A DNA stretch of 64,000 bases from Camillea tinctor (GCA_022578605.1 MU394058.1:434001-498000); one strand, 5' to 3'; positions 26,657-39,837 are shown, numbered from the stretch's first letter. Made by a program: numbers and translations. Notes: a model not told the origin generated them from the sequence alone.

Positions 26657-28619
26657 CTAATCATAACCATCATCATCCCCTATATCCATCGCAACCTCCT
26701 TCCCCTTCCCCTTGTCCCGCTTCTTCCTCTTTTCCTCCCTCACCCTCCTAGACGACCCCCACACCTCCAGCCGCCGCTCAACCTGCGTCGCGCACCTTAC
26801 CACCAAGCTCAGGGGCAGACCCGCGAGGTCCGCCGCCCGTCCATACAGCATCTTGGCCGCGGGGGGTAGGTCCTCCTCGGTGCGCCAGACGGGGCACAAG
26901 TCCCGGGGATGTTTCTCGGTTCTTTCCTCCTCGTCGTCTTCATCCTCATCATCGCTGTCGTTATCCATGCTCCTACGATCCGGGTACTTATCCTTGGGCT
27001 CAACATACCGCACCGAGGTATTCAGCACCTCCTCGTAGCGCCTGCGGATCTGCTCGCCAGTAGATGCAGCCGCGTTGTCCACGCGTGGTTCCGCCGGAGT
27101 GAGACGTTTCTCGCCGAGGAAGGGTTCGCGAATGCGTTCCGCGGCTGGAAAGAAAGGGAAGGGGGGGAGAGCGTAGTATTAGCGTAATTGGCCCTCCCAT
27201 AGACAAGAATGGGTTAGAGCAAAAAAAAAAGAAGATTATACAAACTTACTCTTCGGGTCCCCGTCCCCAATCCACATCTTCTCAAACCAGTCCATGAAAT
27301 CATCCATTTTCGTCTCATCCATAGTCAGGACATCATTAGGGGTGACTTTGTACTCCTCGCCCCGCACCAGGTGTCGTTGCTCTCTCGGCCCCTTTTCCTC
27401 CTCTTCTTTGCGGTTCATAGCCTCTTGCCACTTAGCCCAGTCGATTTGGACGATCCTCGGGTCCGTGTGGTTCCGGGGCGGCCGCTCGACGCCGTCGAGC
27501 GAGTACAGCAGCTTAGCAGACACCACGACCAGCGTAACCAGAAGGACCTCCGGGTTGTCCATCGCGCGGACGCGCTGCTTCTCCTCGGCGGGATACGAGT
27601 AGTCCGTTCCGAGCGCTTCGGCGATGCACTTGGCGGCTAGGTAGGTCTCGACTGCCGCGCGGTTCAGTGATGTGATCTCGTCTATGTAATTTTTTCTCCG
27701 TTGAAGGAGGCTGTGGGACTTCATCACCTACCTGGCAGCGTCAACTCGGTGATATACCTGATCAGCACGGGGACGTGGTTCAACGGCGGGAACAGCATCT
27801 CGAAGTTGACCCTATACGCGACGACGAGCCCCTGCACCACAGCGCGCAGCTTCCCGGGCTCGAGATGGTCCCTGACCTGCAGGACGCGATGGTACTCGGC
27901 CGGCAGACGATCGCGCACGTTGCGCGGGATATCGTTGAACTGCCACCCCCCACAAAAGTCAGCGTGTCCACCACATCACCACCATGCCTCCTCTACTCTT
28001 CTCGTCTCTCCCCCCCCCCCCCTCGAATTCACAAAGGGCATAGCGCACAACCTACCGCAGCCAGGAAATCCACATCCCCCCTCTGCGCCCAGCGCTGGAA
28101 ATCCCCCGTCGTAACCGGCAGCCGGCACACCAAACACCCCAAATAGCACAGCGCGAGCAGGTCCATCATCCTAGGCACGCGCCATCCCCTCCCCTCCCGC
28201 TCCTCCTCCCCCTCGCTCATCGAACTGAACCCCTCCCCCTCCCCTTCCCCCTCCTCCTTCTCCCCCCTAACCCTCAACCCCCAAAGCGCCCTCACCACAC
28301 CCTCCACCTCGGCGGGGACCCCCAGTCCGACCACGCCCCTCACCAGGCGCGCGAGCAGCAGCTGCGCCGTCTCGAGGTACAGCGCGCGCGCCTCTGCGCC
28401 GCTGAGCTTGAGGCGCACTTTGACGCGGGCCTCGCGGCGGCGGCGCGACACCTTGCCCTGGGTGCCGAAGTCGTCCTCGTCCGCTTCGTGGGGCGCGAAC
28501 CCTTCGAGGCGGTGGCCGTTGCGGCAGTACCGCAGGGCGTCCTGGGCGTACCACTGGCGGGCGCCGCACTCGTCGCAGCGCTCGCCGGGGGGGAACTTGT
28601 GGTACTTGGACGGGGCCAT
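26657..28619 (-). CDS. RRN7: RNA polymerase I transcription initiation factor Rrn7 (TAF1B/TFIIB-like)
   Basis: Four exons, 28619-28056, 27939-27732, 27681-27250 and 27144-26657, give 563 residues. Rrn7 is the TFIIB-like subunit of the core factor that recruits Pol I to rDNA promoters in the nucleolus. The N-terminal zinc ribbon is visible (Cys15, Cys18, Cys32, His36, within RCDECGARQWY and YCRNGH), followed by GFxxxEADEDDFGT and a basic KVSRRRREARVK linker, then the cyclin-fold region (LLALCYLGCLVCRLPVTTGDFQRWA, FNDIPRNVRDRLP, RYITELTLP). An acidic, Lys/Arg-rich C-terminus ends the protein. The third exon starts after a very short 50-base intron (27682-27731). All phases agree. The Ser/Glu-rich stretch at about 115-140 is low-complexity. 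The overall order matches the fungal Rrn7 family. Confidence 0.88.
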
Positions 28620-29738
28620 GGCGTGGGGTTTTTTTCTATGTTGTTCGTCGTCTCTCTTTTCTTTTCTCCCGTATGTCTTTTTTTATTTATTTATTTATTT
28701 ATTTTTTTTCTTTCTGCGAATAGGTAACTTTCCTTCTTATTTTAGGTCGCCCCTAGGCAATATAGAGAACCAGACTCGTGTAAATCAGGTTGTGCAATGA
28801 AGCGCGGGGCTTCTCATATGACAACATTGGTAACTTGGTCAACTCGTTGTTAACTTGTTATCTAATAGTTCGGCTTATTCACTAAACTAAGAAGATGAGT
28901 GAAGGATAACTTGGATTTCATGTGGTGCGTGCTGGAAGATGTACTGTATACTCCGTATAGGTGGTAGGTATTATTTATGGGGGTTTCATAGGAGTTGCTA
29001 AATAGTTTTTGGCAGAGCAATTACATTAAAATTAGAAGGAAAAAAAATTACTTTTAGGATCGCATTAACAACTAGACTTGGTAAATATTTGATATAATAT
29101 GAATTGATATTTGAGGCTTGTAGAAGAAAGATTTTCAAAGTTTACGAGGTAGAAATTTCCAGCATCTCTTTAAGATATATAATCCTTATAAGGAGGTGAA
29201 TTGCTTGCTAGAGTACGAGGTTTTCCTTTTTTTTTTTTTTAATGCTATAACCGACAACACCCTTCTAACTGGCAACCCTTATAAGAGTTCAATTATCACC
29301 AAGAAATAATTTACGAACATACATGGGCAAATCGGACTGGATTCTACAGCTGGTCTAGTCTGTCGACACCAAAGGAAGAACGACCTCAATATCATCACGG
29401 ATTCTCTGCGTTATATTGTTGATCTAAGCCGTGCAATAACTGGCTGGCATAGACCCCCGTTAAGAAAGGGGACATGCAGAGACTATAGGACGATCGAAAC
29501 TCGCTTCCGAACTCCAGCAAGAACAATTGTGTCCAGATAGATAGAACCCTTCCTCGTGCATATGGGGGGAGAACCCAGAACCCAAACCGCGTCTCCCGGC
29601 AATGCACACAACCCAAACAACACCAGGTCCAGCTACCCCTCAAAACGCTGGATTCCCTGGTCGATAGAGAGATAATTGGTTGACGAAGTGAGGGGTATTT
29701 CGTTGGCAAAGAGCCTTTTTTTTTATTTGTGTGTTCAT
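28620..29738. other. Intergenic region between RRN7 and eIF5A
   Basis: AT-rich, with a TTTA repeat (about 28680-28710) near the RRN7 start and a TACTCCGTA motif at 28949-28957. It carries the RRN7 promoter and the eIF5A 3' flank. No gene seen. Confidence 0.55.
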
Positions 29739-30737
29739 CTAAGCAGCATCAAGCTTGATGGCAGCCTCCTCACCCATGGAAATCTGGATTTCGATAGCTA
29801 TAGGTAAGATCATGTGGTTAGTATTATATACGAGAACGAAGGAGTTGTTGAAGAAAAGAGAGATAACGTCAACTTACTGCAGTCCTTGTCCGCATCGAAA
29901 GCCTCCTGAATCTTCTCACCAAGCTCACCCTCGGGGACCTTGACGTAGTTCTTCTCCTTGCCGTCGTTGTCGACGAGGTTAAGGAAACCATCATCGATGT
30001 TGATCTAATAAGTAAGACAAGAGAGCCACCGGTCAGCTAACCCTAAACCAAACCCAAACCCAGATCCAGACAATCAGAGTCCTAACTTACCAGAGTCCAG
30101 CGCTCCTTCTTGACCTCGGGGACATCCATGTTGTGGGTGGAAGGGCAGAGTTCTTCGAGCTTCTTGCTGGTGAAGATGTCGATTCCAACAAGATGGACCT
30201 TGGCGTGACCGTGCTTTCCAGTCTTGGAGGTAGACATATCGACGATCTTGCAAGGACGGCCCTTGATGACGACAAAACCGTTCTTTCTCAGAGCGGAACA
30301 CTGGATAGGCGCCGTCTTCGATGCGCCAGCGTCGGCGCTGTCGAAGGTGTGCTCATGCTATAGAAAAAGAAAAAAAGAATAGCAAATAGTCAGCCATCAA
30401 AGTCCCCATAATAAACATGTGCATGTAGGTCTTTAATAAGATAAAATCTCGACCATTTCGAGATGGATAGGATAGAATAGGTCATGTATATATATATGAA
30501 TGGTGTGGATTGGTTGGGCGACGAAGGAATCAAGGAAAAATCTTTGTGTATAGTGGCTGTTGTGTTGTGTTGTGTGTGTGTATATGTGTTGTATACGTGG
30601 GCTTGGAATCGCGGGGATGAATAATAAATATAATAAAAAAATAATGCGGGGTGTATTTTTTTTTCCTTTCCATGATGCGATATGGATTGTAGATCTTGTA
30701 AAAAGGGAATAAAACTCACCTGGGCGTCGTCAGACAT
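29739..30737 (-). CDS. Translation factor eIF5A (hypusinated)
   Basis: Four exons, 30737-30720, 30357-30091, 30004-29878 and 29797-29739, give 156 residues, standard for eIF5A. The protein helps ribosomes through difficult peptide bonds and aids termination. It needs hypusine, formed on the Lys in the loop [12 protein letters not shown]; here that Lys is residue 54. The N-terminal SH3-like domain and the C-terminal OB-fold ([19 protein letters not shown]) are both complete, ending [14 protein letters not shown]. The first exon encodes only MSDDAQ and is separated by a 362-base intron (30358-30719), long for this window, which is common for highly expressed leader introns. The last join gives Cys-Thr-Ile. 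It diverges from VPS52. Confidence 0.95.
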
Positions 30738-32415
30738 CTTGAAGGATGAGAACTAAGTGTAGAAAAAAAAAAGAAGTGAAGAGAATGAAAAAAGATGCAA
30801 AAGATTGGTAACTTAACACCCAAGATGAAGAAGAATCGCGGTGGATGTTTGGTTGTGGAGGGGGGGGAAAAGGTTGAAGTGGTGAAATTCCCAAAGGAGG
30901 GGAGATAAATGGGATTGAGGCAGAGGCGAGAAGAGAAGAAGAAGAGGAACGGGCTTTTCTTTTTTTTCTTCTTTTTTTTTCTTTTCTTTTTTTTTTCCCC
31001 TTCTTCTCTCTCTTTTTTTGGTCTTATGTGGTAAATCTTGATCAATGATTGGCTGGCAATTATTTTTAAAAGTGGAAAGCAACCTTTTGTGAGCCGAATT
31101 ACCAGCTGTCAACCGTCTGTAACCTAGTACTTTTTGCCTTACCTACTACCTACCCCACTACCTAATCTGTTATACTTAATACTACTAAGTACTAGCCTAC
31201 ATTATAAGTGCCATACGGTAGGTGGGTAGGTAAAGAAATAGGGTCTAAATTCAAGTTTTTTTTTTCTTTTTTTTTCTTCCTTTTTTTTGACACTTCTCAC
31301 ACACGCACAAACACACACCAGAGACAAAATTTACTTTTTCAGTGGGCAAAGAAGATTTCTTTAGGGGAGGTTTAGAGAGATCCCTCCCCCTCCCCCCACT
31401 TCTCCCATATCTTTTTCAATATATGTATTACTACCTACACCACATAACATGTAACTTGTCGCCGCATGGCACGGGATGAATTTAAGGATTTAAGGGGTTT
31501 TCGGTTCCCTTTGCTGCAGATTTTACTACTGTACATACATGCTACACACACAACCTACATCATTTCCCCGCTGTCTACCTGAGGTATTCACGCAGCAAGG
31601 ATGCATATACATTCCCTCACGATATCTATCTATGTAACCTTGAGTAAGGTAAGGCATTTGGTACTAATGACCGTGAGTTGTGAGGCATTAACAAAGCAAC
31701 AACTAGTCATGACAGCTGCAGAAATGTATACCTACCTTCACTATATCATTAATATCAAATCCGGCTTACCAATTCGTGCGATCTGGATGGTGGAGATAGG
31801 TATAACATAACAGAGAGACAGACCTCACCTGGGCACAGCCCATAGACACAGAGGGAGAATATACTTCAAGTACCTCTAACGTCTAGGTACGGAGTAGGTG
31901 CTCCCTACAACCACATCTGTATGTATGCAGGTATGCATACCGGCTACACTTACACTAGTGTACTGTGTAAATCAATAACCATACTAACCCGATTAGGTAT
32001 GGTTCGATGGGAGCTGACGCGGGAGATTCCCATATGTGTCAGCATTACCTTCCTCCATTTACTATTTACTACCTAGTACATACCCTGGGTACTGTACCAT
32101 ACAACACAGAACAGGAACATCTACAACTAATTCAAGGCTGTTGCGCGGCCTCGTCTTTCCAAAGACAACATAATACCTTTCTAGAATTTATTAACACATC
32201 GTAACCTCAATTGGCTAACGTTACTAAAGTCTTCTTAAACTAATAAACCTTCTACCTCTTTCTTCCTCCTTTAATTGCTTCTTCTCTTCCCCATTGCGAC
32301 TCGATGAATCCGTCATGATCCGTCCAATATCATAACCATTAACCCTTAACCCAAACCAGCTCAACTCAACCCAGCTCAACTCAACTCAACTCAACCCAAC
32401 TAAACCCCTCGGAAT
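30738..32415. other. Divergent intergenic region between eIF5A and VPS52
   Basis: 1.7 kb. Long T/C-rich runs (30955-31020 and 31255-31290) lie on the eIF5A side, a TACGGAGTA motif at 31888-31896, and a CTCAA-rich leader before VPS52. No gene seen. Confidence 0.55.
32356..32402. repeat. CTCAA pentanucleotide array before VPS52
   Basis: Repeats of CTCAA with interspersed CCCAG and CCCAA, ending 14 bases before the VPS52 start codon, so it probably lies in the mRNA leader. Confidence 0.8.
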
Positions 32416-34491
32416 ATGTGGCTCGATCGACTCGCCGGACAGTCAGGTTCTCCAACTCCCTCCCAGCCCGGCAGTCGCTCATATTCTCCTGCGCCTCGAA
32501 GGTCAGCGAGTGGCCTCGGCCCCTATATCACATCCCAACAACGCCCCGGATTAACCCCCAGGTCGTCTTCGCTTTCCTTAGCCTCCAACGATTCCTCCGC
32601 CTCGTCGCTGCTAGCCTCTTCGCGGAGAGCCAATGGCTCCAGCTTGAAGCAGTCCACCACCGTATACAATGGCCCCGAGCCGGTAGAGGTTCTGAACACG
32701 TTGCTGGGGAATGGCGTAGATGATGCGGACCCTGCTGATAAACATGCCGTCTCTTCCATAACACCTGAGCACTTGGAGCTTCAGTTTGACTTTGGCCAGC
32801 TGTCGCTGCGAGAGTTGGCGCTCTCGGAAGATGTCATACCGGATGGACCAGAAATATATACCCCACAACAAGCCGAAGAATGTATGGTGTTCTGGCATCT
32901 CTAGGCCTTCCAGCTCGTATTGCGCCGCAGCTAACTGTAGCCTCTAGACGAACAAGATAAAACGAAATTCGAGGACCTACACCGATCGATACGAGCTTGC
33001 GACGAAGTATTAAGTTCGGTCGAGATCAACCTCACCAGTTTTCGGAACGACCTTGCGACAGTGTCTGCAGATATCGAGCATTTGCAGGCACGTTCGACAG
33101 CGCTGAATATCCGGTTAGAAAATCGCAAGGCGGTAGAAAAGGGTCTCGGGCCGGTAATTGAAGAGATCAGCGTGTCACCCGTGGTTGTATCGAAGATAGC
33201 AGAGGGTCATATCGACGAAGCATGGGTAAAGGTTCTTGCCGAGGTCGACAAGAGAGCTACTGCGTACAAGAAGACCACGTCGAGCCCAGAGCAGAGCAAA
33301 GGCTTGCAAGATCTCGGGCCATTGCTAGAAAAGTTGGTGCAAAAGGCCATCGAGCGTATTAGGGACTTTCTCGTCTCGCAGATTAAGGCGTTACGCTCAC
33401 CACATATCAATGCCCAGATTATTCAACAGCAGAACTTCCTCAAGTTCAAGGATCTGTTCTCCTTTCTTCACAAACACCATGCCACCTTAGCAGACGAGAT
33501 ATGTCTTGCTTACATGAACACTATGAGATGGTATTATCTCAATCAATTCACACGGTATGAGAGTGCTCTTAAGAAAATCAAGCTCCACATCCTAGACAAG
33601 ACCGACGTGCTAGGTAACGAGGACACGTCTCGAAGAGGGACGGTCCTCTCGAGCGCGAAGATCGCCGGTCCACCCCACGATGCCTTCAACCTCGGCCGAC
33701 GTATTGACCTTTTGCGCACCACGAACCAGAGCGCACTCTCTTCCTATTTGGCCGAGGAGGACCAATCCACACACTACCTAGAAGTACCTTTCCGCAACTT
33801 TAACTTGGCCCTCGTAGATAATGCAACCGCCGAATACACATTCCTCCTTTCTTTCTTCTCCCCGGCTCTCAATTTTTCTGCCATCTCCCGTCACTTCACC
33901 TACATATACGACCCGACATTCCAATTAGGACAGACCCTTACCAAGACCCTTACCGCAGACACGTATGACGCCATCGGCATCCTCCTATCCATCCGCCTCA
34001 ACCAACATTTCCAGTTCGAACTGCAGCGCCGCAAGGTGCCCGCGGTAGACGGCTACATTAACGGCACGGCCATGCTCCTCTGGCCGCGCCTACAGTTCAT
34101 CATGAACGCGCACTGCGAGTCGGTGCGCGCCCTGACTGTGGCGCTCCCCACGCGACCACCCGCCAAGGCCGAGCAAGCGAAGCTGTCAGCCGCCCCGCAC
34201 GTCGCGACCCAGCGCTTCGGGCAGCTCGTCCACGGCATCCTAGCCCTGAGCGCCGAAGCCGGCGACGACGAGCCCGTCGTCACGAGCCTGCGCCGCCTGC
34301 GCGGCGAGATCGAGGCCTTCCTCACCAAGTACAGCGCCAGCTTCGGCACTGATAAGCGCAAGCGCGAGAGGTTCCTCTACAACAACTACAGCCTCATACT
34401 CACCATCATCAGCGATACTACCGGCAAACTGGCGACCGAGGAGCAGGAGCACTTTGAGGGTCTGAAGGTGGCTTTCCAGGAGGCTGCATGA
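32416..34491 (+). CDS. VPS52: Vps52/Sac2, subunit of the GARP tethering complex
   Basis: Two exons, 32416-32881 and 32948-34491, give 669 residues. GARP tethers endosome-derived vesicles at the trans-Golgi network. Residues 1-110 are Ser/Pro-rich and probably disordered, starting MWLDRLAGQSG as in filamentous-fungal orthologues. The intron (32882-32947) joins ...QQAEEY to EQDKTKFEDLHRSIR, after which the conserved coiled coil runs (RACDEVLSSVEINLTSF, VSADIEHLQARSTALN). The body follows, with IKALRSPHINAQIIQQ, YLAEEDQSTHYLEVPFRN and LQRRKVPAVDGYIN. Without the intron the first frame stops after FWHL, and the second frame would lack its first part. The downstream sequence has a G-run and a 30-base A-run. 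Convergent with the TBC gene. Confidence 0.9.
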
Positions 34492-34554
34492 AGGAAGGAA
34501 GAGAGGGAGGGGAGGGGGGGGGGGAAGGGGTTGTATGGGTTATGCATTTATGTG

Positions 34555-34586
<32 letters not shown>

Positions 34587-36000
34587 CCGGGGAACGATGA
34601 AGATGGGATGGGAGATGATGGTGCATGATGATGATTCGTGGAGCGTGCATATGTGCGGTAGTATTCCCCTCCTCCCCCCCTTTTGTTTTATAGTACCTAC
34701 GCAAGCTGCCCACCGTAAAATACAGGTTGAGATAGGCCAATACGTTTTGGTAGGTTAGATAGGTTATCAGATATCCCGAACGGCATATGAAAATAAAAAT
34801 AAAAATAAGAATTCGTACTGCGACCGCAATTTTTTCTATACCCTTTGCCTAGGTTAGTAGATTCCCAATTTAGTACTTCGTAGGTAAATCACTTGCTTAT
34901 TGCCTTTTATTAACATGGGCGATAGGGGAGATATGCATGGTAGGAAATTTTTTTTGAGCTTAGATTTTTTTCGGGGCGGGCGTTTATATATTTATTGGCT
35001 TTGTAATGTCCCTAGGATAGACTTGTGTCTACTTGATTCTTGTAGCACATACTCCCTCCCCTCCCTTGGAATGGACGGAACTAGGCTGTTAAAAATTGGC
35101 TTGGTGAATACATATGTATGTACATACTTTGATATATATATATATTTGTATATAAAGAATGGAATCTTCTGCCCCTTTTGCTCTGGTATCTAGGGTAGTA
35201 TATATGTGAAAAGGGGATATATAAATAGATGGACAAGGCAGATGGGGTATATATATTTCTTCTATTCTTTGGTTTCATTTTTCTCTGCTATTTTCTTTAC
35301 TCTACCCCCTTTTTTTGTATATCAAACATAGTGAGTGTTATGCTACATAAGAAAAAAAAACCGGAACTAAAACCAGACAAGACCAGACCAGACTAAGAAA
35401 AAGTGAAAAGAAAAAAAAATCGGAAAAGGGAAAAGAAAGAGAAGGAAAAGAAACAAGTTTCTAGATAATCCATACCCCATGGACGAGAACGGATCAGAAG
35501 GTAAGGTGCTTATTTTCCGGAAACCGGTCCGATATGTCCACCTCTTCCCTAACGTAACTCGAACTGCCTGGTGAGCGGATGAAGGGCGCCCGTCTCCCTG
35601 CTAGATATACAACTCCAGTCATATTCCCAGAAGGAGAAAAAAAAAAGGAAAGATACAAAGATACACAGAAAAACGCGATACTCGATCTAGAGATAAAGAG
35701 CCATGGGTTCTATTTTTATTTTATTTTATATCTGTTCGGGGGAAGAAAGGAGAGGAGGGTAGAATAGGAGGGCAGGGGGGAAGGGGAAGAGAATGAAAAG
35801 AGAATAGAACAGAAATTCCAATACAGCAATTTTTCCAACAAAAACCATCCTCCCTGAAAATTTGCAACCTAAATAATCTAAACCCCCCGTATCTTTCGTA
35901 TTTCCGGAGAGCGATCGATGAGTAGACAAGCAGCCATCGATAGCTCCGATAAACAGAATAGAAAAAAAACAAGAATTTTAAAACCTCATTTCTCTTTTCT
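34492..36000. other. Intergenic region between convergent VPS52 and TBC genes
   Basis: G-run (about 34515-34523), A-run (34555-34584), AAAAT repeats (34790-34810), TA-rich runs near 35135-35150 and purine-rich tracts near 35400-35460. No gene seen. Confidence 0.55.
34555..34584. repeat. 30-base poly-A run
   Basis: Thirty consecutive A residues, about 64 bases after the VPS52 stop codon. Confidence 0.9.
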
Positions 36001-37561
36001 TTATTCTACTATCGTCCCGCTACTCGCACCGCCAGAGCGCCACACCGCGTCCACGAGCCCGGCCCAGACGCTCGTGCGCCGCAGGTACACGGCGCCGGCG
36101 CCGACGAGCACGGCGAGGATGACGGCGCGGTTGTCCCACGCGAGGCGCAGCGCGGCGTCGCGGCGCTCGGCCCACTTGAGCTCGGCGAGCTGGCGGTCGA
36201 AGAGCGCACGGGCGTCGGCGAGGGACTGTTGCTCGGGGGACGTTTTCCTGGCGGCGGTATGCAGGGCGCTAGCGCGGGAAACCTTCCGCCAAGCGGGCAG
36301 GGATTCGGGCGGGTGCGCGGCGAGCAGGCGGTCGGCGTCGGCGACGACGGCCTCGAGGTCGAGGTCGGGCGGCAGCTTGGAGAGGGTGAAGTGCAGCATG
36401 TCGGCGTCGTCGTGGGGGTGGAGGGCGATGAGCTCGGCGCGCCGGCGCAGGACGATGGCGGCGAAGGCGTAGAGCCCGAAGGCCTGGTCGCGGGCCAGCA
36501 GGGCGTCGAAGAGGCGCGCGATGTCGCCGTAGCGGGGCACGTTGTGCGCGAACATGGTCAGCGTGTCGGCGAGCGCGAAGTACGGCTCCACGCGCGCGAG
36601 GTGCTGCCACAGGGACGGGTCCGCCGCCCGCAGCACGTCCGGGATCAGCCGCAGCTGCGCGATCGCCGGCGCTAGGTTCGGCAGCATGAAGTCCCGGATG
36701 CGCAGCGCTGAGAGGCGCGACATGGCGGGCGCGCGGGCCGCGGGCGGGAGCACTAGCAGGATCACTTGGCAGATGTCATGGTAGCCTTGGAAGTAGCAGA
36801 GGTAGGGCAGTCGCCTTAGCACCTCGGTGATTAGGTCCAAGAGCTCCGCCTTCTTGACGGCAAGCTGCTCTGGGGTGTTGTCTAAGAATCCAGGGATTTC
36901 TAGTGGTTAGTGGAGTGAATAGGGATGGGGAAGGGGGAAGGGAGGCGGGCTGAGAAGAATAGAGGGAAGAGAAGGAAAAAACGTAAATCGGTTATATAAC
37001 AAAAGACGAGTCAATAGCTCACCATTGGGGTAATAGACAAAGCTCCTATCAACATCGAGCTTGACTTGATCCTCATCTCGATGCCGCGGTAGGTCCCTCC
37101 ACGAATCGGATCCTTCTTCTAGGGGATCACCAAGCTTGTCCACCTCGAAGCCAAGTAGTACGGGCCCTGTATTCGATGGCACAAAGTCTCAGCCTCATTC
37201 AAGTTTTTTTTTTTGGTTCTTCGGTTTGACCGGTCAGATGATTAGGTAGGTTTAGGTGTGTATGCAAAAGTGCAAAACATGCCAACCTACATGCTCGACA
37301 GCGGATGGCGTCGGACAAGAACCCGCCTGGACAGAGGGCGAGGCGTGCAAGATCGTCGACATCTTTCCGCTCGCACGCATCGAGGATGCGGATGCGGGCT
37401 TGCTCGTCAGCTAGTGTGGCGGGCGTGTCCTCTTCCGCGCCCTGTTCCTCCTCAAGTTCCTCCACCTTCACACCATCTCCCTCCTCCTCCTCCTCCTCCT
37501 CCTCCTTTATCTCCTCGTCCATGTCGTCAACATGCTGGGGTGGTATAACTTCCGAGGCCAT
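36001..37561 (-). CDS. TBC-domain Rab GTPase-activating protein, TBC1D20/Gyp8 type
   Basis: Three exons, 37561-37291, 37166-37023 and 36899-36001, give 437 residues. The N-terminus is highly acidic (a Glu run near residue 20, encoded by a CTC/CTT-type repeat). The TBC domain begins at RAWPVLLG (about 89-96). The arginine finger is in VKLDVDRS (Arg131 of the xxxDxxR motif) and the glutamine finger in YFQGYHDI (Gln176), so both catalytic residues are present. A C-terminal hydrophobic segment (AVILAVLVGAGAVYL) should anchor it to a membrane, as in TBC1D20 and yeast Gyp8, which act on Rab1/Ypt1-type GTPases in early secretion. The target Rab here is inferred. Intron joins are phase 1 and phase 1, both GT-AG, and each restores conserved TBC residues. 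Confidence 0.86.
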
Positions 37562-37789
37562 GGGGGGTATGCGATCTAACCCAGATCTAGATCTAGATCC
37601 AGACCGAGTGTAACTAGTCCAATCCTACTCCTGGGTCCTCGGTCGAAGCTTGTGCAGGCTGCACTGCAGGTCAGGTTGCCTCAATAGTTGCCTAATCACG
37701 GGCGAATGGCATGCTGGGTCTGATGCTTCTGCTGCTACGCTGATGCAGGGATTCGTAACTGCATCGACGAACGGGGCTGTTGATCACCA

Positions 37790-37792
<3 letters not shown>

Positions 37793-37820
<28 letters not shown>
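37793..37820. repeat. TC microsatellite
   Basis: Fourteen uninterrupted TC dinucleotides. Confidence 0.92.
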
Positions 37821-37826
<6 letters not shown>

Positions 37827-39837
37827 ATTCTCTCGCCCTGTTCATTCAAGACCTTTTGCTTTTCTTTTTTTCTTTCCTTTTGCTTTAATCCATATATGAC
37901 CTAATGAGATGAATGAATAAAAAATCAGATGACAGTTAATGAGTAATAATCCTGGGTGAAGTTGCCTTTCTCTCTCTTTTTCTTCTTCTTCTCTTTTCTA
38001 TAATAGTGAGAGACAGATAGACGGAAAGGTTGGTTCAGCCTAACGATGAGCTAGAAAAAAGGAGTGGTAATGGTGATGTGATATGGTGGCCCTCTAAAAC
38101 ATTAGCCGCGTGTGAAAGGATCCAGCTATTTACTAAGATAGGTATATGCAAAGAGAAGAGGGAGAAAAAAAAAGGACCGAAGATAAGAATAATAAAAGGG
38201 AAGAAGAGAAGAAGACAGAAAAAAAATAAGGAGAAAAGAAAAAGAAAAAGAAAGAAAAAGGAATTTGATGCCTTGTGAATGCGATTCGACAAGGCTCTGG
38301 ATTGTGGTGTTGTTCTTATCAACTACGTACAAATGGGATGAAGATGATGAAGATGAAGATGAAGTAGGTTAGTACTCCGTAGGTTATGTAAAAGGGAAAA
38401 AAAAAGGTTAAGTTAAGCTGAAGAAGATCAGCCCCCGGACCATATCAGTCAGGCTTAGGTTAGTACTACTATGTAGTATGTATTGATGTATGTACAATAC
38501 ATACAATAGGTACATACAGTATAGTAGATTAGGTACCTCTCACTACCGCAGAGGTGATGATGTGATATGCTTGATCAATGCTTGACCCAATGCTTGACCA
38601 ATGCATTGAAAGTATACCGTGCCAACCCAAACTGAATTTGAACGCGCGGGCCATCCCGATTCGTTCTACTGTAGCCAATGGAACGGGGCCTTGTCAGGCT
38701 GTCTGGCCAGGGGGGGCTGTGGTCAGTCAACAGTTTTTCTGGGGGTGATTAGTTGACAGTGCTACGCTAAAATCGCCTGTAAAACTGATAGGTAACATAT
38801 CTGTAGCTTACTCCTTGCCATTATGTGCTCTGTAGTAATGCAACTGTCAAATCTACGAGGTAGGCTAGGTTACATATACTATGATATATAAGCCAGGCCT
38901 GGGGGAGGGAGTGATCACCGATTTGTATATGCAGGTATATGTATATTGATAATGATTCATTCATGTAGAATTATATTGGAAGTAACTAAAATTTAGGTGG
39001 GTGATAGGTAGGTTAAGTTTATGTAGCTAGGTGAATTTTATACATTAGTACGGGTATTTCTACCGATGTTTCTTCAACGTAGTGCGATATATAGGTTAGA
39101 TATGTATTTATTCTCAACCGGCAAGTGAATGACTATATAATAATATACTAACTTATATCTATCTGTCAATATAATGCTGTCCGTGTATTGATCATTCTGC
39201 AAAATGGGTAAAAGGATCTTTTTGGAGCCGAGTGACATAGATAGCCTTTGAACATAACCTCGGTTGCAATTCCATATACGGGAATGACATAGGTTACAAT
39301 GTGTGTGTGAGAAAGAAAAGGCAAAAAAAAAAAAAAAAAAAGAGAGAGAGAGAGAAAGAGAGGAAGAGACAAGAGAGAATGTGACTAGTAAGGATAATTT
39401 TCAAATGGCTGGAACTAATGCGATTGTCTCAATGGGAATAATACTATTGTTCTCTGTCTCGGCTAGGGACATCCACTTTTGACAGCCTAACAGGTAATAG
39501 ATGAGCTTATATATCACATATATATCTGGTATTATAGCTAGCATACCTTGTTCCGAAATGGATACCGGTTACCAAATCCGTGTTAGAGCTCATCGGATCG
39601 TCTTTGTCATCATGAGACAGAATTATAACTACCCGAATATCGCGAAGGTATAGTCGCACAACGTACATAGGGAAATATATAAGTGTTGTATTGTACCTAT
39701 GGAGGTTTTTCGAGTACCTAAGGTTTTCGGTTTCGGTTTTGGCTTTTGGGTTGGGTTGGTTAGTGCTGCCAAGGCCCAACAACAACACCTTACTGCCCCT
39801 ACTGCCTACCTAGGTATGTACAATACCTACATACACT

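Noticed and set aside
29395..29709. 104-codon minus-strand frame after eIF5A
   Set aside because: No domain and no good ATG context; it lies in the eIF5A 3' flank and its composition looks random.
36229..36675. Plus-strand frame opposite the TBC gene
   Set aside because: GC-rich antisense shadow; the TBC domain with its catalytic Arg and Gln is on the minus strand.
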